DNA of 32,190 nucleotides from Desulfobacteraceae bacterium (GTDB lineage: Bacteria > Desulfobacterota > Desulfobacteria > Desulfobacterales > Desulfosarcinaceae), in contig QZKV01000162.1 of the NCBI GenBank assembly GCA_003599575.1, positions 1 to 32,190 on the forward strand. Direction: 5' to 3'. The notes below the pieces were generated by a model, which was not told the DNA's origin, did not search any database, and saw nothing but the letters and a program-made list of their open reading frames with translations. Shown here in pieces: positions 6,633-13,404 of this stretch (its first letter is position 1; each line of letters starts with the position of its first letter). A program made the translations under genes and the position numbers.

Positions 6633-8318
6633 ATGAGCAGGAAGCGCAAACGGATCTTGATCGGAATCCTCGTACTGGTGGTGGCGTTTATCGCCTTGAG
6701 AACCTATCTGATCCAAAAGCCGCTTAATTACCCCGTCAATCGCGATATGGGTTGGAACGCGGGCGATGTGGTTCATATTCTGCCAATAGCAAACCATGAA
6801 CGCTTTCTGATCAAAACGTCTTTCAAGCGCCCTCTGCAAGCGGCTCCGGCACTGGGGGTGGGCACCCTAAATAATGTCCGGGGTGTCATGACCGACACGG
6901 AAGGGCGTTTCTGGATGTTTGACGCGCCGGAGCTCTCGCCCGATACTGAATACGAGCTGGTGTTGAAAGATGCCAAGGGCCAGAAACTCTGCGATGCCTG
7001 GAAATTGAAGACTTTCCCCGCCCCGGATGCTTCGCCCGAACACGTCCGGCTTCTGATCTACACCGGCCTTGGTGGTCACGACGTACATCGTGAATGGATT
7101 AAAACCGGTCCGCAACCTCTGTCCATCCGTCACCGCCTTTTGAACAAAGCTTTAAGCTTCAATCCCCATGCGGTGATCTCCAGCGGCGACCAAATCTATT
7201 ATGATTTGAGCTTTGACAAGCCGGCCAAGGTCATGGGCGATTCACCTCGTTCCAGGTACCATGTGGGAGTATTCGACCGCGGCAAATCGATCCTGGGAAC
7301 TGAAAACGAAGCGATCCTCAAACGGGCGGTCGATCCACAGATTGCCTACCTGTATGGAACAGTCTGCCGTTCGGTGCCGACATTTTTCATTCTCGACGAC
7401 CACGATTATTTCGAAAATGACACGGCCCTGGAAGGCGATGGGTTCGATATTCGACTGCTTTTATTAGGCTGGCGCTCTCCTTTTACAAAAGGTGGAATTT
7501 CTTTCCCCCCGGACGATTTCATGCTGGATGCCGGCAGAAGCGCCCAGAAGCTTTACCTGCCCGAGTTTCTGCCGGCACCAGGTGTTCCTCCTGGTTTGCC
7601 CGGAAGCGGTGCAGATGACCGTGCCCCCGATGTGAATGAATGTTACGGCGCCTTGCGATATGGCACTTTGCTGGAGGCATTGCTCTATGAAAGCAGACGG
7701 TTTACAACCCTGACCGGCCAGGATGCCGTCATGATTCATCCTGAAGCAGAGAAATGGCTGATCGACCGGATGAAGGCCGAGGAGGCCAGGCATGTTCTGA
7801 ATCTTCCGGCCACTGTTTTTGGATGGAGCGCCGGCAAATGGATGGAGTGGTATCCGGATTTGCGGGGAAAGGACGGTCGCTTGACCTCCCAAATTGCCAA
7901 ATATAAGTGGCAGCCGGGTTGGTTTGAACAGCACAACCGGCTTCTGGCAGCCGCTTCGGACATGAAGCACAGCACACCGCTTTTCATTTGCGGCGATCTT
8001 CACGATCAGTCAGAAGGGTGGATCACCCGCAGCGGTGATTTGGACCTGTCCAAAAATCCAGTGATATCTATCTGCTCGGGTTCTCTGGGCACGGGACCGC
8101 GAATGTGGCCGTCTGCTTTTCGCGGCTTGGTGGCCGAACCGCCCACAGCCATGGTCATGCAGCAGAAGCTCCTGCCTGTGGAAAAAAATGGTTTTGTCAT
8201 TGTGGATGTCTACCGTGAAGAGATCATTGTCAGCTTCTACGCCTGGCGCCAGCCGGAGCCAGAATCAGCGATCGATGAACTTGCGCCGTACCACGTGGTG
8301 AACCTGCAACGCAGATAG
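6633..8318 (+). CDS. PhoD-like metallophosphatase, membrane-anchored
   Basis: This is a 561-residue protein of the PhoD-like alkaline phosphatase/phosphodiesterase family. An N-terminal membrane segment spans about 8-27 (ILIGILVLVVAFIAL), with basic residues before it, so the enzyme domain lies outside the cytoplasmic membrane. A beta-rich domain comes first (about 50-135). The catalytic domain has SGDQIYYD near 184, the signature DDHDYFEND near 254 and GDLHDQ near 453, which supply metal-binding Asp, Asn and His residues. No twin-arginine signal is evident, unlike classic PhoD. The start has AAAGGAGG 8 bases upstream. It appears monocistronic, with a palindrome at 6564-6578 upstream. The substrate (phosphodiester or phospholipid) cannot be told. 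Confidence 0.85.
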   Translation: MSRKRKRILIGILVLVVAFIALRTYLIQKPLNYPVNRDMGWNAGDVVHILPIANHERFLIKTSFKRPLQAAPALGVGTLNNVRGVMTDTEGRFWMFDAPELSPDTEYELVLKDAKGQKLCDAWKLKTFPAPDASPEHVRLLIYTGLGGHDVHREWIKTGPQPLSIRHRLLNKALSFNPHAVISSGDQIYYDLSFDKPAKVMGDSPRSRYHVGVFDRGKSILGTENEAILKRAVDPQIAYLYGTVCRSVPTFFILDDHDYFENDTALEGDGFDIRLLLLGWRSPFTKGGISFPPDDFMLDAGRSAQKLYLPEFLPAPGVPPGLPGSGADDRAPDVNECYGALRYGTLLEALLYESRRFTTLTGQDAVMIHPEAEKWLIDRMKAEEARHVLNLPATVFGWSAGKWMEWYPDLRGKDGRLTSQIAKYKWQPGWFEQHNRLLAAASDMKHSTPLFICGDLHDQSEGWITRSGDLDLSKNPVISICSGSLGTGPRMWPSAFRGLVAEPPTAMVMQQKLLPVEKNGFVIVDVYREEIIVSFYAWRQPEPESAIDELAPYHVVNLQRR

Positions 8319-8370
8319 CCTGCGGCAGATTAAAACAGAAACACATAACGATCTGACAAAAGAAGGGCCT

Positions 8371-8410
8371 CTAAGTACACCAGCCCCACGGAGGGGAATA
8401 CTAAGTACAC
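8371..8410. repeat. Direct repeat CTAAGTACAC, two copies
   Basis: Ten-base identical copies lie at 8371-8380 and 8401-8410, with CCCC/GGGG between them. A shorter match, CTAAGTAC, occurs at 9460-9467. The meaning is unknown. Confidence 0.45.
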
Positions 8411-8445
8411 ACATTCTAAATATTATGACGTAACTATTCGGGGCC

Positions 8446-8515
8446 GGGGTCGGTATCGGGGTCGCAATCGAATTCGATATCGATGCCGATTCCGATTCCG
8501 ACCCCGAGGCCGACC
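8446..8515. repeat. YCGNNN hexamer array forming a fold-back
   Basis: Eleven consecutive hexamers of the form YCGNNN run from 8450 to 8515. The first six begin TCG and the last five begin CCG. The array is also a long imperfect palindrome centred near 8475: GGGGTCGG at 8446 pairs with CCGACCCC at 8498-8505, with most bases between also complementary. On the minus strand it would encode alternating Ser/Glu and Ile/Pro dipeptides, which is an artefact of the period. Confidence 0.7.
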
Positions 8516-8758
8516 AATTCACCGGCTAAACAAATCCCCCAAAGCGGTACGTTACTATAGTGGAACGGCCGGGATGCAGAAGATTTCCTATACCCGTCTC
8601 TCGTAGCGCGTGCAGAATTAATTCCTTCAAGCTTTCAGGAACGAACCGGCACCCCATTACAAAATATGCACACCTGCTGCAAACAAAGCACACCTTCAAG
8701 ACCATTTTGGCCGGATCAGGAAGATCGTCGCAATCCAAAAATAGTCGCTTTCGAGCCG

Positions 8759-8778
8759 TTTTATCAGATTTTATCAGA
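8759..8778 (+). promoter_or_regulatory. Tandem 10-bp repeat upstream of sigma-54 promoter
   Basis: TTTTATCAGA occurs twice in immediate succession at 8759-8768 and 8769-8778, ending 22 bases before the -24 element. One helical turn per copy would suit a dimeric regulator. No regulator is identified. Confidence 0.35.
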
Positions 8779-8800
8779 CGGCAACAAAGCTGGTTTCCCC

Positions 8801-8816
8801 TGGCACTGCTTTTGCA
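8801..8816 (+). promoter_or_regulatory. Sigma-54 (-24/-12) promoter of the secreted protein gene
   Basis: TGGCAC, five bases, TTGCA matches the consensus exactly at the conserved positions and spacing. Transcription would start near 8828 and give a leader of about 50 bases before the ATG at 8877. Confidence 0.65.
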
Positions 8817-8876
8817 TCAAATCTCTCCCTGGTCCTGGTCCTTTGGCGGAATCTCCATCCATGAATAGAGGGTAAT

Positions 8877-9410
8877 ATGAAGAAACTGTGCTGCTGTGCA
8901 TTTTTTGCTTTTGCTTTGCTCACGTCCCCCGGTTTCCGCGCGCCCGCCATGGGTGATGCCCAAGTCCAAGTGACTATCGGAGTGCCGCTCCCCCCTCTGA
9001 TCATTCCGGCGCCGCCACCCTTGCTGCCGATCCCGGGAGCATATGTTTACTACCCTCCCGACGTGGATGTGGACATCTTCTTTCATCACGACAACTGGTA
9101 TCGCCCACATGCAGGCAAGTGGTACCGGGCCAAGCATCATAACGGACCCTGGAATATCATTCATGACGGGCATGTCCCCCGCGCATTGATCGGGATTTCA
9201 CCTTCCTATCGTTCAGTCGCCCATCATTACGAAAAGGTGCCCTACCACGAAGTACGCCGCAACCATTGGGATTGGGAGAAGAATCGCCACTGGGATCGGG
9301 ACAAAAACGAGAACCGCAAACCCAACCAAGGCGAAAAACACAGGAAGAACAACGATCGAAAGGATGGTCACCGCAACAACGACCAACACAAGCATGATCA
9401 CCACAAGTAA
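8877..9410 (+). CDS. Secreted basic, His/Asn-rich protein with WYR repeat
   Basis: This is a 177-residue exported protein. A signal peptide covers about residues 1-25 (MKKLCCC, hydrophobic core, then PAMGDA). A Pro-rich part with PLPPLIIPAPPPLLPIP follows. The central segment has WYRPHAGKWYRAKHHNGPW and then VPRALIGISPSYR, a pattern I recall from small uncharacterised envelope proteins of deltaproteobacteria. The last 60 residues are low in complexity, basic and rich in His, Asn, Lys and Asp, suggesting metal or polyanion binding. GAGGG stands just before the ATG. It sits alone behind a sigma-54 promoter. The function is unknown. The free Cys cluster at 5-7 lies inside the signal peptide and does not form a standard lipobox. 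Confidence 0.8.
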   Translation: MKKLCCCAFFAFALLTSPGFRAPAMGDAQVQVTIGVPLPPLIIPAPPPLLPIPGAYVYYPPDVDVDIFFHHDNWYRPHAGKWYRAKHHNGPWNIIHDGHVPRALIGISPSYRSVAHHYEKVPYHEVRRNHWDWEKNRHWDRDKNENRKPNQGEKHRKNNDRKDGHRNNDQHKHDHHK

Positions 9411-9720
9411 AGAGGGGCTTGTAATGCATCATGGTTCCGGAATGGCTGAAGAGGTCTGCCTAAGTACTCTGTTTCATAAATTCGGTGACATATAATCCGA
9501 TCGAGCCGCTAACGATGAAGTCCCCTTTGAAAAAGGGGGCGAGCCATCAAGTCCCCTTTGAAAAAGGGCGAGCCATCAAGTCCCCCTTTGAAAAGTCCCC
9601 CTTTGAAAAAGGGGGATTTAGGGGGATTTTAACCTGCCTGAATTCAGGGGATAGGACGGGTTCTTTGGACTGAAACACGAAGCCATTTGCAGCCCTGCAA
9701 GGTGTATGGACCTGAGGCCT
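9411..9720. other. Intergenic region of 310 bases between convergent genes
   Basis: It lies between the ends of the secreted protein and lipoprotein genes. Its main content is the tandem hairpin repeat at 9518-9629, which could also end transcription from both sides. The open frame here (9485-9673) only translates the repeat. Confidence 0.6.
9518..9629. repeat. Four copies of a CCCCTTTGAAAAAGGGG hairpin repeat
   Basis: Units starting AAGTCCCC lie at 9518, 9549, 9578 and 9593. Copies 1 and 2 are joined to the next unit by GAGCCATC, giving a period of about 30 bases. The third copy is cut short and runs directly into the fourth. The fourth carries the fuller form with GGGGGATTTAGGGGGATTT. Each full unit forms a C4-5/G4-5 hairpin. 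This is a dispersed extragenic repeat seen in many bacteria and often mis-annotated as SPFEKGGFRGI peptides. Confidence 0.75.
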
Positions 9721-10158
9721 CTACCTCCTGCCGCTGAATCCCCTTCTGGGACTCGTTCTATAACTTGGACTCCGTGGTCCTGGCGTGCCTCTAAATCCGC
9801 TGCCACTGTTGTTTGGGCGCTCCACGTCACCGCGAAATGAGGGTCGTGGTCTGACAGCGTCTGATCTATCCGCATCGCCGCGGAAGGAACGATCCCTGCC
9901 CCTATGCGGAGGCGGCCGAAACCTGGGCAGGTTTTTTCCATTCGGGTAGGGGCGATACCTCCAATTATAGGCATACGGATAGGCGTAATGATAAACATAG
10001 GGATAATACAAGTAACCAAACGGATGATACGAATAGCCGTACAGATACGGACCGCCATAATAGTACGGGTGAGCGTAGCTTGCGGAATAATATGCCGATG
10101 TGCCGGCGCAGCCGGATAGGAAGAGTACTGAAACGCCTATGATGAAGTATCTTTTCAT
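9721..10158 (-). CDS. Tyr/Pro-rich then Arg/Gly-rich lipoprotein
   Basis: This is a 145-residue predicted lipoprotein. The signal MKRYFIIGVSVLFLSGCAG has lipobox LSGC with the lipidated Cys at 17. The N-terminal half is dominated by Tyr, His, Pro and Gly (YYYGGPYLYGYSYHPFGYLYY). The C-terminal half is basic, with repeated FRG, RP and RR elements such as SFRGDADRSD and SFRGDVERPN. No catalytic domain is seen, so it is probably a structural or surface-binding envelope protein. The start at 10158 is chosen over 10200 because it begins the signal sequence and has AAGGAGG 8 bases upstream. A good sigma-70 promoter lies at 10209-10236. The function is unknown. Confidence 0.82.
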   Translation of the reverse strand: MKRYFIIGVSVLFLSGCAGTSAYYSASYAHPYYYGGPYLYGYSYHPFGYLYYPYVYHYAYPYAYNWRYRPYPNGKNLPRFRPPPHRGRDRSFRGDADRSDAVRPRPSFRGDVERPNNSGSGFRGTPGPRSPSYRTSPRRGFSGRR

Positions 10159-10208
10159 GGCGATCCTCCTTTGGACCAGGATCCTGACTGAGATCATCAC
10201 TGTAATTA

Positions 10209-10236
10209 ATCATAATAACTTCAATAAGTTTGTCAA
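10209..10236 (-). promoter_or_regulatory. Sigma-70 promoter of the Tyr-rich lipoprotein gene
   Basis: On the minus strand, TTGACA (10236-10231) is followed after 16 bases by TATGAT (10214-10209). Transcription would start near 10202, leaving a leader of about 45 bases. Confidence 0.65.
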
Positions 10237-10261
10237 AAGAGCAAGAAGTCCGGTTTTATGG

Positions 10262-10298
10262 CCGGCAAGGCAATTGTTGTTTTATGACCCTTGCCTGG
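10262..10298. repeat. Hairpin of unknown role
   Basis: CCGGCAAGG at 10262-10270 pairs with CCTTGCC at 10289-10295 and, past a one-base bulge, with GG. There is no T-run on either side, so it is not an obvious terminator. Confidence 0.4.
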
Positions 10299-10360
10299 CT
10301 GGATAAACCGTGGACGAGTTTAGTGGACATCCGGGGATAATTGAAGGGTAGGCCAGGGCT

Positions 10361-10396
10361 CAAAATGAAAAGACCTGCTGATTTCTCAGCAGGTCT
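10361..10396 (-). terminator. Intrinsic terminator after tRNA-Leu
   Basis: A perfect 11-bp stem, AGACCTGCTGA (10371-10381) with its complement at 10386-10396, has a 4-base loop. On the minus strand it is followed by TTTTCATTTT. It ends the secG/tRNA-Leu transcript. Confidence 0.85.
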
Positions 10397-10403
10397 CAAT
10401 AAT

Positions 10404-10489
10404 TGGTGCCGAAGCCGGGACTTGAACCCGGACGGCTCTCGCCACTACCCCCTCAAGATAGCGTGTCTACCAAGTTCCACCACTTCGGC
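10404..10489 (-). tRNA. tRNA-Leu (anticodon GAG)
   Basis: The minus strand begins GCCGAAG, and its complement CTTCGGC closes the acceptor stem, followed by A and an encoded CCA. The anticodon stem CTATC/GGTAG holds the loop TTGAGGG, so the anticodon is GAG and reads CTC/CTT leucine codons. A long variable arm (GTGGCGAGAGCC region) and a T-loop with GGTTCAAGTCC are present, as expected for a class II tRNA. Its length is 86 bases with CCA. It lies 12 bases after secG and before a terminator, so it may be cotranscribed. Confidence 0.95.
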
Positions 10490-10501
10490 ATGATCTGTGT
10501 G

Positions 10502-10942
10502 CTATTGATTTGTCCGGCCTGGTTCCCCGGACGGCTTTGTCTCCTCGGCCGCCGGCGGGGTGGCCGGGGCGCTTTCTTGAGCAGGCTGGCCTTGCGGAGA
10601 TTGCGCCGGCGCCTGATCCTTGGTCTCGGGCGGCTGGGTGGCCGGAGCCGGTTCAGGGGCGGTCTGCCCTTGGGCAGGCGCCGGCGGTTCGGTCACCAGA
10701 CGCGATTCCCCCCCGCTGCCGGCCATGTAAGCCAGGACCAGCGACGTCAGCATGAATATGACCGCTGCCGCCGTGGTGGCTTTGCTTAAGAATGTGGATG
10801 CGCCGGTGGTTCCAAAAAGGGTCTGGCTGGCACCGCCTCCAAAGGCGGCGCCCATATCCGCACCCTTGCCGGTTTGCAGCAGAACGATCAGAATCAGCGC
10901 GAAACAGACGATCACATGAATGACGATAACCAAAATTGACAT
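10502..10942 (-). CDS. secG: Preprotein translocase subunit SecG
   Basis: This is the small membrane subunit of the SecYEG channel, which assists protein export. The 146-residue product has two membrane helices (about 2-20 and 55-75) joined by the family loop LLQTGKGADMGAAFGGGASQ and TLFG. Helix 2 is followed by an unusually long tail of about 65 residues rich in Pro, Ala, Gln and Glu. This tail has low complexity, is absent from E. coli SecG and probably extends from the membrane. The gene follows tpiA by 13 bases and precedes tRNA-Leu, an arrangement (tpiA-secG-tRNA-Leu) common in proteobacteria. Confidence 0.93.
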   Translation of the reverse strand: MSILVIVIHVIVCFALILIVLLQTGKGADMGAAFGGGASQTLFGTTGASTFLSKATTAAAVIFMLTSLVLAYMAGSGGESRLVTEPPAPAQGQTAPEPAPATQPPETKDQAPAQSPQGQPAQESAPATPPAAEETKPSGEPGRTNQ

Positions 10943-10955
10943 CTTTTACCCGTCT

Positions 10956-11717
10956 TCAGCTTTGGTAATGCACCAGCTGGCTGAATGTTTGCGGATCGAG
11001 GCTGGCGCCGCCGACAAGGGCGCCGTCCACGTCCGGCATGGCCATCAATTCCCTGATGTTGGAGGGCTTGACGCTTCCACCGTACAGGATCCTGAGGTGC
11101 CGGGCAAAATCCGGATCCACCCGTTCGGCCAGTTGCCGGCGGACGTGGGCGTGCACTTCCTGGGCCTGTTCCTTGGTGGCGGTCTTGCCGGTGCCGATGG
11201 CCCATACCGGTTCATAGGCCACCACCAGGGATTTCAGATCCTGTAAAACGAAACCCTCTAAACCTTTTCGGGTCTGTTTGTCAAGTACAGAAAAGGTTTG
11301 TCCGGACTCACGTTCGGATTCGGTTTCGCCGATGCAGAACACCGGCTGCAAGCCGGCGGCGATGGCTGCGCGGATTTTTTTGTTGATGTTCTGATCGGTT
11401 TCCCCGAACAGCTGGCGCCGTTCCGAATGGCCGATGATGACGTAGCGGCATCCCGCGGCCTTCAGCATGGCCGGCGCTATTTCACCTGTAAAGGCGCCCT
11501 TGGATTCCCAGTGCATGTTTTGGGCGCCCAGGGCGATGGCGCTGCCCGAAAGTTCCGCCGCGGTCTGGTAAAGGGCGGTAAAGGGCGGAGCGATCATCAC
11601 CTCGACGCCGGCGACACCGGCCACCAGTTCTTTCAAGCGTTTGGCGGCTTGTGCGGCTTCAGCGCCGGTCATGTGCATTTTCCAGTTGCCGGCGATCAGT
11701 GGAAGGCGGTTAGCCAT
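10956..11717 (-). CDS. tpiA: Triosephosphate isomerase
   Basis: This enzyme interconverts dihydroxyacetone phosphate and glyceraldehyde-3-phosphate in glycolysis and gluconeogenesis. The product has 253 residues, the usual length. It shows GNWKMH with the active-site Lys at about 13, the catalytic His in IIGHSERR, the catalytic Glu in AYEPVWAIGTGKTA (loop 6) and the phosphate-binding ILYGGSVKP near the end. The second ATG (11717) is chosen over 11723 because GGGAGG would abut the first one and is 6 bases from the second. It lies 35 bases after the glyceraldehyde-3-phosphate dehydrogenase gene, so the two glycolytic genes are cotranscribed. Confidence 0.96.
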   Translation of the reverse strand: MANRLPLIAGNWKMHMTGAEAAQAAKRLKELVAGVAGVEVMIAPPFTALYQTAAELSGSAIALGAQNMHWESKGAFTGEIAPAMLKAAGCRYVIIGHSERRQLFGETDQNINKKIRAAIAAGLQPVFCIGETESERESGQTFSVLDKQTRKGLEGFVLQDLKSLVVAYEPVWAIGTGKTATKEQAQEVHAHVRRQLAERVDPDFARHLRILYGGSVKPSNIRELMAMPDVDGALVGGASLDPQTFSQLVHYQS

Positions 11718-11752
11718 GTTCATCCTCCCGGAATTTGGTGAATGCTTATTGT

Positions 11753-12757
11753 TTACAGCATTTTTCCGATCATGGCCGCCAGATCCACCATGCGGTGGGA
11801 ATATCCCGACTCGTTGTCGTACCAGGCCAGCACCTTGACCAAACGATCGATGGCATATGTATTTTCGCCATCCACGATGGACGAAAGGGGGCTGCCGTTG
11901 AAGTCGGTGGAGACCAGCGGCAATTCGTTGAATTCCAGAATGCCGTTGAGTTCGCCGCGCGCGGCCTCTTTCAGGGCGCTGTTGACATCCGAGGCGGTTA
12001 CACCACTCTTGTCGATATTCACCACCACATCCACCAGGGAGACATTGGGCGTCGGCACGCGAATGGCCAGTCCGTTGAGCTTGCCGGCCAATTCGGGCAG
12101 AACCAGGGAAACGGCCCTGGCCGCGCCGGTGGTGGTGGGGATCAGCGAAAGGGCGGCCGCGCGGGCCCGGCGGAGATCCTTATGGGGTGTATCGAGCAGC
12201 CGCTGGTCACTGGTATAGGAGTGAATGGTGGTCATCAGGCCGTTTTGAATGCCGAAGTTTTCCATCAGCACTTTGGCCACCGGGGCCAGGCAGTTGGTGG
12301 TGCAGGAGGCGTTGGAGATCACGTGATGCTGCTTGGGATTATAGGTGGTATGGTTGACACCCATGACAATGGTGGTGTCCGGCTCCTTGGCCGGTGCGGA
12401 GATGATGACCTTGCGGGCGCCGGCGGTCAGATGCTTGGCCGCCCCGGCCCGGTCCCTGAACAAACCGGTGCACTCCATGGCGATATCGACGCCCAGCGAT
12501 TGCCAGGGCAGTTGCGCGGGATCCTTGGCCGCCGTATAGGCGATACTTTGGCCGCCCACGACAATGGACTTTTCTTCGGCGCGGACTTCCTTATCGAATT
12601 TGCCATGCACCGAATCATATTTGAGCAGATGGGCCATGGTCGCCGCATCGGTAAGATCGTTGATGGCGACCACTTTGATATCCGGATTTTTGATGGCCGC
12701 CCGGAATACCATGCGCCCGATTCTGCCGAAACCGTTAATCGCTATTTTAATGCTCAT
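11753..12757 (-). CDS. gap: Glyceraldehyde-3-phosphate dehydrogenase, type I
   Basis: This enzyme oxidises glyceraldehyde-3-phosphate to 1,3-bisphosphoglycerate, or runs in reverse for gluconeogenesis. The 334 residues include the N-terminal nucleotide fold INGFGRIGRM. Asp in AINDLTD (about 34) favours NAD over NADP. The catalytic Cys lies in SNASCTTNCLAP (about 152). WYDNESGYSHRM marks the C-terminus. Two ATG codons stand in tandem at 12760 and 12757. GGAGG is closer to ideal spacing for the second, so 12757 is used, but either is possible. It follows the EIIA gene by 29 bases and precedes tpiA. Confidence 0.96.
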   Translation of the reverse strand: MSIKIAINGFGRIGRMVFRAAIKNPDIKVVAINDLTDAATMAHLLKYDSVHGKFDKEVRAEEKSIVVGGQSIAYTAAKDPAQLPWQSLGVDIAMECTGLFRDRAGAAKHLTAGARKVIISAPAKEPDTTIVMGVNHTTYNPKQHHVISNASCTTNCLAPVAKVLMENFGIQNGLMTTIHSYTSDQRLLDTPHKDLRRARAAALSLIPTTTGAARAVSLVLPELAGKLNGLAIRVPTPNVSLVDVVVNIDKSGVTASDVNSALKEAARGELNGILEFNELPLVSTDFNGSPLSSIVDGENTYAIDRLVKVLAWYDNESGYSHRMVDLAAMIGKML

Positions 12758-12786
12758 CATTCCTCCTTTTTGCCCAAAATGATGGT

Positions 12787-13206
12787 TTATCCCTGGCTGC
12801 GTTTATTGCCCTTGAGAATGCCGCTGGCCAAGGAGATGCTCTTCTTGCCAAAGTTCTCCAGAAATTCGGCCATTTCCGTCAAACTTTTACCATTGCGAAG
12901 GCTGACGGCCTTGATCACGATGGGCAGATTGACGCCTGAAATGACTTCAATGTGCCCCTCCTCCAAAAAGGCATAGCTGAGATTGGAGGGTGTGCCGCCG
13001 AACATATCGGTCAATATCAGCACGCCTTTGCCGTTGCTGACCTTTTTGATTCCTTTTTCAATTTTAGTGCGCAGGTCGGCGGCGTTTTCCCTGATATCGA
13101 TAGAAACGGATGCCAGCGCGGGCGGTTTTTCCCCCAATATGAATTCTACGCAATCGATCAGTGCATCGCCCAATTGCCTGTGGCTGACGATAAGGATTCC
13201 GATCAT
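12787..13206 (-). CDS. PTS EIIA component, mannose/fructose family
   Basis: This is a 139-residue cytoplasmic phosphocarrier domain of the mannose-class PTS. It begins MIGILIVSHRQLGDAL, where the His at about 9 is the phosphorylation site. LTDMFGGTPSN, the family signature, lies near 66-76. No EIIB, EIIC, EIID, HPr or EI gene is present in the window. In deltaproteobacteria such isolated EIIA proteins sit next to rapZ and are thought to regulate rather than transport sugar. It lies about 200 bases after rapZ and 29 bases before gap, with GAGG upstream of the ATG. Confidence 0.9.
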   Translation of the reverse strand: MIGILIVSHRQLGDALIDCVEFILGEKPPALASVSIDIRENAADLRTKIEKGIKKVSNGKGVLILTDMFGGTPSNLSYAFLEEGHIEVISGVNLPIVIKAVSLRNGKSLTEMAEFLENFGKKSISLASGILKGNKRSQG

Positions 13207-13404
13207 GGTCTGTTATTGTCCTCTTGATAGATTCGACGCCCCGCCGTGCTGGGCACGGGCATTTTTCTTTGCGTCTGGGGGGCCTTAAGACACAAATCGC
13301 GGTCTTCGTCAAGCGTGCATCGTACCGAACATGAATCAATTTTTCGCATCTTCCCCGCGGGGCGACGTAACCAAGCTGCGCAAGTCTTTTGTCATCCGGC
13401 TTGT

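Larger units (their letters stand above)
8319..8876. other. Intergenic region of 558 bases, repeats and sigma-54 promoter
   Basis: No gene is supported in this stretch. It contains two copies of CTAAGTACAC (8371-8380 and 8401-8410), the hexamer fold-back at 8450-8515, a tandem pair TTTTATCAGA at 8759-8778 and a consensus -24/-12 promoter at 8801-8816. Small open frames across it (for example 8560-8868 on plus and 8526-8738 on minus) lack binding sites and overlap these signals. Confidence 0.6.

Noticed and set aside
6121..6636. Plus-strand open frame after the thioredoxin-like gene
   Set aside because: It overlaps the selenoprotein tail in another frame, runs through a hairpin and lacks any motif.
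8265..8522. Minus-strand open frame with Ser-Glu repeats
   Set aside because: The periodic peptide comes only from the hexamer array; the frame overlaps the phosphatase gene end.
8560..8868. 102-codon open frame before the secreted protein gene
   Set aside because: No ribosome-binding site, no recognisable features, and it runs across the sigma-54 promoter and its upstream repeats.
9485..9673. Small open frame with SPFEKGGFRGI-type peptide
   Set aside because: It is a translation of the tandem hairpin repeat, a known source of false genes, and has no binding site.
10316..10329. TAGTGGACATCCGG, similar to the fold-back element end at 5517
   Set aside because: Only 11 of 14 bases match and no partner inverted repeat is found nearby.
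11735..12976. 413-codon plus-strand open frame
   Set aside because: It is antisense to gap, which has full GAPDH signatures.
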